DNA of 64,000 bases from the NCBI RefSeq assembly GCF_017813365.1, contig NZ_JAGIZA010000008.1:167143-231142 (forward strand). The letters are read 5' to 3'. Made by a program: the position numbers and the translations under genes. The DNA comes from Roseomonas indoligenes (GTDB lineage: Bacteria > Pseudomonadota > Alphaproteobacteria > Acetobacterales > Acetobacteraceae). Shown in pieces: positions 60,522-64,000 of the stretch (its first letter is position 1; the number at the start of each line of letters is the position of its first letter). Below the pieces are notes generated by a model, which saw nothing but the letters and a program-made list of their open reading frames with translations, did not search any database and was not told where the DNA came from.

Positions 60522-61166
60522 ATGGACCCGGTGAACCACCCCAGGCTGACGCTGCTCACCCACCCGCTGGTGCAGCACAAGCTGACGATCATGCGGCGGC
60601 GCGAGACCTCCACCGGCGAGTTCCGGGCGCTGGCGCGCGAGATCAGCCTGCTGATGGCCTATGAGCTGACGCGGGACCTGCCGGTGCGGGACGTGCCGAT
60701 CGACACGCCGCTGGAGCCGATGATGGCGCCGGCCATCGTGGGCAAGAAGCTGTGCATCGTTTCCATCCTGCGAGCGGGGGACGGGATCGCATCGGGGATG
60801 CTGGACCTCGTTCCCTCCGCCCGGGTGGGGCATATCGGGATGTACCGGGATCCCATCACGAAGCGGCCGGTGGAATACCTGCTGAAGCTGCCGGAGGACG
60901 TGGCGGAACGGCTGGTGATCGTGGTGGATCCCATGCTGGCCACCGGCTACTCGGCGGCGGCGGCGCTGGAGCGGCTGAAGGCGGCGGGCTGCGCCAACCT
61001 CCGCTTCGCCTGCCTCCTGGCAGCGCCGGAGGGCGTCTCCGTGCTGGCACGGACGCATCCCGACGTGCCGGTCTATGCCTGCGCGGTGGATCGGGTGCTG
61101 GACGAGCACGCCTATATCCGCCCCGGGCTTGGCGATGCGGGGGACCGGCTCTTCGGGACGAAGTAG
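60522..61166 (+). CDS. upp: Uracil phosphoribosyltransferase
   Basis: Salvages uracil to UMP with PRPP, 214 residues. It begins with the family pattern [20 protein letters not shown] and has [36 protein letters not shown], the PRPP loop [16 protein letters not shown] and the C-terminal [19 protein letters not shown]. The PRPP loop has Tyr where E. coli has the second Gly of ATGGS; the rest of the site is conserved. ATG 60522 has GCAGGAGA upstream. No uracil permease gene is adjacent. Confidence 0.94.
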   Translation: MDPVNHPRLTLLTHPLVQHKLTIMRRRETSTGEFRALAREISLLMAYELTRDLPVRDVPIDTPLEPMMAPAIVGKKLCIVSILRAGDGIASGMLDLVPSARVGHIGMYRDPITKRPVEYLLKLPEDVAERLVIVVDPMLATGYSAAAALERLKAAGCANLRFACLLAAPEGVSVLARTHPDVPVYACAVDRVLDEHAYIRPGLGDAGDRLFGTK

Positions 61167-61271
61167 CCGGGGGAAGCGAAAGGATCGCGCAGGACGATCG
61201 TTCCGATCTGATTCATCCGTTTGTTGAGTGGCTTTCGCCGGTCCAACTCCACCGGCGGAGATTGCCATTCC

Positions 61272-62282
61272 ATGACACCCACCGACCACATGGCCCGGCT
61301 TCTGCCGGGTGTATCCCTCTGTGCCGCCGTGTCGCTCACCGCCCTGGGGCTTGCGCGGCTGGAGGAGGTGGCCTTCGGGCGCGCCTGGCTGGAGACGCTG
61401 GTGCTGGCCATCTTGCTGGGCTGCGCCATCCGCACGGCCTGGCGGCCCGGACCGCGCTGGAAGCCGGGGATCGATTTCTCCGCCAAGATGCTGCTGGAGG
61501 TGGGGGTGGTGCTGCTCGGCGCTTCCCTCAGCGCGGCGACGATCCTGGCGGTCGGCTGGGAACTGCTGCTGGGGATCGCGGTGGTGGTGGGGGTGGCCAT
61601 CCCCGCGAGCTACGGCCTGGGCCGGGCCTTCGGGCTGGCACCGCGGCTGGCGGTGCTGGTGGCCTGCGGGAACTCGATCTGCGGCAATTCCGCCATCGCG
61701 GCCGTGGCGCCGGTGGTGGGGGCGAAAGGCGAGGACGTGGCGGCCTCCATCGCCTTCACCGCCGTTCTGGGCGTGGTGGTGGTGCTGATCCTGCCGCTGC
61801 TGGCGCCCCTGCTGGGGCTGAGCGCCGGGCCTTACGGCGTGCTGGCCGGGCTGACCGTTTATGCCGTGCCGCAGGTGCTGGCCGCCACCGCGCCATTGGG
61901 GGGGCTGGCCGTGCAGATCGGCACGCTGGTGAAGCTGGTGCGGGTGCTGATGCTGGGGCCGGTGGTGGTGGCGCTCTCCCTCCTCACGCCGCGCCAGGGG
62001 GCGGCGCGGCCGCCGCTCTCGCGGCTGGTGCCCTGGTTCATCCTGGGCTTCCTCGGGCTGGCCGCGCTGCGCTCGCTTGAGCTGCTGCCGGCGGCGCTTC
62101 TGGGGCCGATGGCGACCGTGGCGACGGCGCTGACGGTGCTCGCCATGGCCGCGCTGGGGCTGGGGGTGGATGTGCGGACCGTGGCGCGCGCCGGCGGGCG
62201 GGTGGTCGGGGCGGCGGTGGCGTCGCTGCTGCTGCTGGGGGTGGTCAGCCTGGGATTGATCCGCGTGCTGGGAGTGGGCTGA
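61272..62282 (+). CDS. YeiH/UPF0324 family putative sulfate exporter
   Basis: A 336-residue membrane protein with about ten hydrophobic segments. Hallmarks of UPF0324 (YeiH) are KMLLEVGVVLLGASLSAATI, VACGNSICGNSAIAAVAPVV and YAVPQVLAATAPLG. The family is annotated as putative sulfate or anion exporters without firm proof. ATG 61272 has GGAG eleven bases upstream; the in-frame ATG 61221 would add 17 polar residues. No LysR-type regulator, a frequent neighbour of yeiH, is present here. It is convergent with the PEP-CTERM gene across a hairpin. Confidence 0.85.
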   Translation: MTPTDHMARLLPGVSLCAAVSLTALGLARLEEVAFGRAWLETLVLAILLGCAIRTAWRPGPRWKPGIDFSAKMLLEVGVVLLGASLSAATILAVGWELLLGIAVVVGVAIPASYGLGRAFGLAPRLAVLVACGNSICGNSAIAAVAPVVGAKGEDVAASIAFTAVLGVVVVLILPLLAPLLGLSAGPYGVLAGLTVYAVPQVLAATAPLGGLAVQIGTLVKLVRVLMLGPVVVALSLLTPRQGAARPPLSRLVPWFILGFLGLAALRSLELLPAALLGPMATVATALTVLAMAALGLGVDVRTVARAGGRVVGAAVASLLLLGVVSLGLIRVLGVG

Positions 62283-62355
62283 CCGGCCGCCCCCTGGGGG
62301 ATGGCGGCTTCTCCGGCGATGTGCGGTGGGGTGTCGGTGTGGCTGCGAGAAGAAA

Positions 62356-62380
62356 GGCCGGGGAAGAGTGTTCCCCGGCC
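62356..62380 (-). terminator. Terminator hairpin between convergent genes
   Basis: GGCCGGGGAA / TTCCCCGGCC, a perfect 10-bp stem with the loop GAGTG. On the minus strand it is followed by TTTCTTCTC, so it most likely ends the PEP-CTERM transcript; it may also stop the yeiH transcript. Confidence 0.78.
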
Positions 62381-62395
62381 CTTCTGCGGCGAGGT

Positions 62396-63097
62396 TCAGC
62401 CCGCCTGGTTGTTGCGCCGGCGGCGCACATAGCCGAGGCCGAGCAGGCCGGCGCCGAAGAGCGCCAGCGAGGTGGGCTCGGGCACCGCCACCTGCAGGAC
62501 GGAGGGCGTGCCGTTCTGCCGGCTGTAGTAGAGCGTGTAGGTGCCGGCCGCGAGGTTGCTGAAGGTGTCGGTCACGGCATTCGTCGGGCCGGAGACACCG
62601 CCAGGAACGCGCACGCCATCCCGGTAGAGGCTGATGCCATCATCATGGGTGATGGTGAGAGAGGTGCCGGCCGCGAGGCTGCCCAGGGTGATCGCATAGT
62701 GGGAGCCGTAGCCGTAGCCGGCGACGCTGCCGCTGGAGGAGATGAACCGCGCTTCCGTGTTGAAGTAGGCCACCTGGGTGCCCTGGTAGGTCACACTGCC
62801 GCCGCCGCCGTACCCCGACACGTTCGCGGCGGTGAAGCCGAACCCGCTGTTCAGGTCGCCCAGCTTGCCCGAGGGGGTGTTCTGCGCCTCCGTGTTGTTG
62901 AAGTTCAGGTCGCCCGTGTAGGTGAAGGTGGCCGAGGCCGTCGGGCCGGAGAAGGCCGGCAGGGTGTTGAGCGTCTCGAATCCGCTGCCAATGAGGCCAG
63001 TGGTGACGGCGATCTTATACGAGCCCGCCTGAGCTGCGCTGGCGCCCAGCAGGGCCAGAGCGGCGCCGGCGAGCAGGGACGTCTTGAACGAACGCAT
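62396..63097 (-). CDS. PEP-CTERM sorting-domain protein (second)
   Basis: A 233-residue secreted protein: signal peptide of about 23 residues (ending AAQAG), then a Gly/Ser/Thr/Tyr-rich ectodomain. The C-terminal sorting signal has VPEP at 205-208, the helix LALFGAGLLGLGYV and RRRR, and ends five residues later, the normal layout. The ectodomain includes ITHDDGISLYRDGVRVPGG, reminiscent of PA14-like surface domains. GGAG lies nine bases before ATG 63097. It has a sigma-54 promoter, like the other PEP-CTERM gene in this window. No exosortase gene is in view. Confidence 0.88.
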   Translation of the reverse strand: MRSFKTSLLAGAALALLGASAAQAGSYKIAVTTGLIGSGFETLNTLPAFSGPTASATFTYTGDLNFNNTEAQNTPSGKLGDLNSGFGFTAANVSGYGGGGSVTYQGTQVAYFNTEARFISSSGSVAGYGYGSHYAITLGSLAAGTSLTITHDDGISLYRDGVRVPGGVSGPTNAVTDTFSNLAAGTYTLYYSRQNGTPSVLQVAVPEPTSLALFGAGLLGLGYVRRRRNNQAG

Positions 63098-63134
63098 GAA
63101 TGGCTTCTCCAATAGCGGTATCCACACGCTTAAG

Positions 63135-63150
63135 GGCAAGCATTGTGCCA
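63135..63150 (-). promoter_or_regulatory. Sigma-54 (-24/-12) promoter of second PEP-CTERM gene
   Basis: On the minus strand TGGCACAATGCTTGCC matches TGGCAC-N5-TTGC exactly with GG-N10-GC spacing. The -12 C is 39 nt before the ATG at 63097, nearly the same distance as for the first PEP-CTERM gene (41 nt). Confidence 0.78.
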
Positions 63151-63632
63151 GATAGAATTCGTCTGAAAGATCAATGATTTGCTGGTTATTGGAAACCGAA
63201 CGAACGCGACGTGTAAGATGTTCCGACAGTCGGTCGAGCCGGACGACAAGCGCAACGACGGTTATGAAAAGTTTGGTCCAGCCGAGCCTTGGACATCGCT
63301 GACTATCACGCCGTGGCGGCTTTGCTGAGCTATCGGTGCCGGCGACCGCGCCCGACCATGATGAGGACTGCTGCAGCGCCGAGGTGCCTGCAGGACGGCG
63401 TCGAAACCCCGTTCTAAACCGGTTGTCATGAAGTAAAGCCGGTCACCATCCAAACAAAGCCTTAACGAGATTCACCATTGATCGATCGGTGACTTGTATC
63501 ATAGAGGCTGTGCGTGCGAACCGAATCTACGAGGACTGTAAAGATTTCCGACGTTATTTTTTCTTGAATCGGAACATCTGTCGGCAGGCTTTCTGGTCGG
63601 CATACTTGTCCTGCTGTGAGGAATTGTGAGTG
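63151..63632. other. Low-GC intergenic region
   Basis: About 480 bp with no intact gene I can support. It is clearly richer in A and T than the rest of the window (for example a TTATTTTTTCTT stretch near 63555). It holds the upstream control region of the PEP-CTERM gene and presumably the promoter of the gene starting at 63633. A 63-codon open frame on the minus strand (63262-63453) has no ribosome site or recognisable product. Confidence 0.55.
63223..63233. promoter_or_regulatory. Dyad upstream of sigma-54 promoter (possible activator site)
   Basis: CCGAC-A-GTCGG, a perfect 11-bp palindrome about 75-85 bp upstream of the -24 element. The position suits an enhancer-binding protein; the assignment is tentative. 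Confidence 0.3.
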
Positions 63633-64000
63633 ATGCGGCTTGTCAGCCTTGTTTACGAGAATGTCGGCCAGGGCCGCCTGGACGGCGGAACCGCTACCTT
63701 CGGCCAGGTCTTCGCCCGGGGTGAACTGCCGAGCGGCACCGGACTGGTCGAGACGATCAAAGGATCGATTTCCGCAGTCCAGATGGACGTGAAGACGACT
63801 TATGACGACGGGTCCGTAAAGATGGCCGTCCTCTCGGCAGTCCGGCCGGACCTGAAGGCCGGGGCCAGCGTCGAGGCCGTGCTCAGCACTGGCCCTGTCT
63901 CGACGGCTCCTGCGCTGGACCTGTCGTCTGCCTTGTCGGGGCACAGCTTTGCGGTGTCGCTGACGCCGTCCTCGGGCGTGGCGCGGAGCATCGACGTGCT
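63633..64000 (+). CDS. Start of a large protein, RIFT-barrel-like N terminus (partial)
   Basis: An open frame from ATG 63633 to the window end (122 codons, no stop). GAGGA lies ten bases upstream. The sequence has ATFGQVFARGELPSG and then VQMDVKTTYDDGSVKMAVLS, the layout of RIFT-related barrel domains (PcRGLX/YetA-like N terminus), where the same blocks read like FGxPxxxG and QxxxxxxxxDGSV. There is no N-terminal signal peptide. Codon use is different from the neighbours, with many CTT, GTT, AAT, ACT, TAT and TCT codons, which suggests later acquisition. The full length and function cannot be known from here. Confidence 0.6.
   Translation, partial: MRLVSLVYENVGQGRLDGGTATFGQVFARGELPSGTGLVETIKGSISAVQMDVKTTYDDGSVKMAVLSAVRPDLKAGASVEAVLSTGPVSTAPALDLSSALSGHSFAVSLTPSSGVARSIDV

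Noticed and set aside
63262..63453. 63-codon frame on the minus strand in the low-GC gap
   Set aside because: No ribosome site, no conserved-looking pattern; not enough to call a gene.
63462..63944. 160-codon frame on the minus strand at the window end
   Set aside because: The plus-strand frame from 63633 has a ribosome site and a recognisable barrel-type pattern; the minus frame has neither.

Overview
The window is a very GC-rich bacterial chromosome segment packed with genes on both strands. The gene content fits an alphaproteobacterium, most likely of the Acetobacteraceae (Roseomonas-like). The pointers are the short HPr kinase, RapZ, mannose-type EIIA, HPr and EI block, the lptF-lptG-lptD-surA-rsmA order, two PEP-CTERM proteins, and several Tat-exported enzymes. 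The genus is an inference from content and composition. I saw no rRNA, tRNA, CRISPR array, insertion sequence or prophage.

Layout. 0.1-9.7 kb: a small membrane protein, an ABC-F ATPase, a secreted type-B carboxylesterase, a TonB-dependent receptor with a small Cys/His partner, mutL, and a membrane/DUF4336 fusion. 9.8-18 kb: a bleomycin-resistance-like protein, a PEP-CTERM protein, an operon pepA / second M17 aminopeptidase / holC, a WYL regulator next to a VOC protein, a metallophosphoesterase, and a chemoreceptor gene that has lost its middle. 18-29.4 kb: cysQ overlapping tsaC/sua5, a D-2-hydroxyacid-type FAD oxidase overlapping a trypsin-like lipoprotein, then outer-membrane biogenesis (lptF, lptG, lptD, surA) and rsmA. 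29.4-37.6 kb: a tightly overlapping DeoR-HAD-phnD-phnC-phnE-phnE-glpD operon, with a second orphan PhnD-type binding protein transcribed away from it. 37.7-45 kb: an ATP-grasp/HAD fusion with a TylF-type methyltransferase, an MFS pump, a small secreted protein, a DUF6311 membrane protein and a threonine dehydratase-like enzyme. 45-49.3 kb: regulatory phosphotransferase genes hprK, rapZ, a 35-codon ORF, EIIA, HPr and EI, with no sugar permease. 49.4-58 kb: a Rieske oxygenase, an amidohydrolase, a Tat-exported oxalate decarboxylase, ahcY, ftsK and a small cupin. 58-64 kb: rfbA-rfbB, upp, a YeiH-type transporter, a second PEP-CTERM protein, and the start of a compositionally different gene that runs off the end.

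Points that stand out. Both PEP-CTERM genes have a GG-N10-GC sigma-54 promoter at nearly the same distance (39 and 41 nt) from the start codon, each with a dyad further upstream, which suggests one activator-controlled surface-protein regulon. The DeoR/PhnCDE/GlpD/HAD operon looks like an uptake and oxidation route for a glycerol-phospho(no) compound. Perfect palindromes lie between oxdC and ahcY and in front of the FAD oxidase. A 35-codon ORF fits exactly between rapZ and the EIIA gene with ATGA overlaps at both ends.
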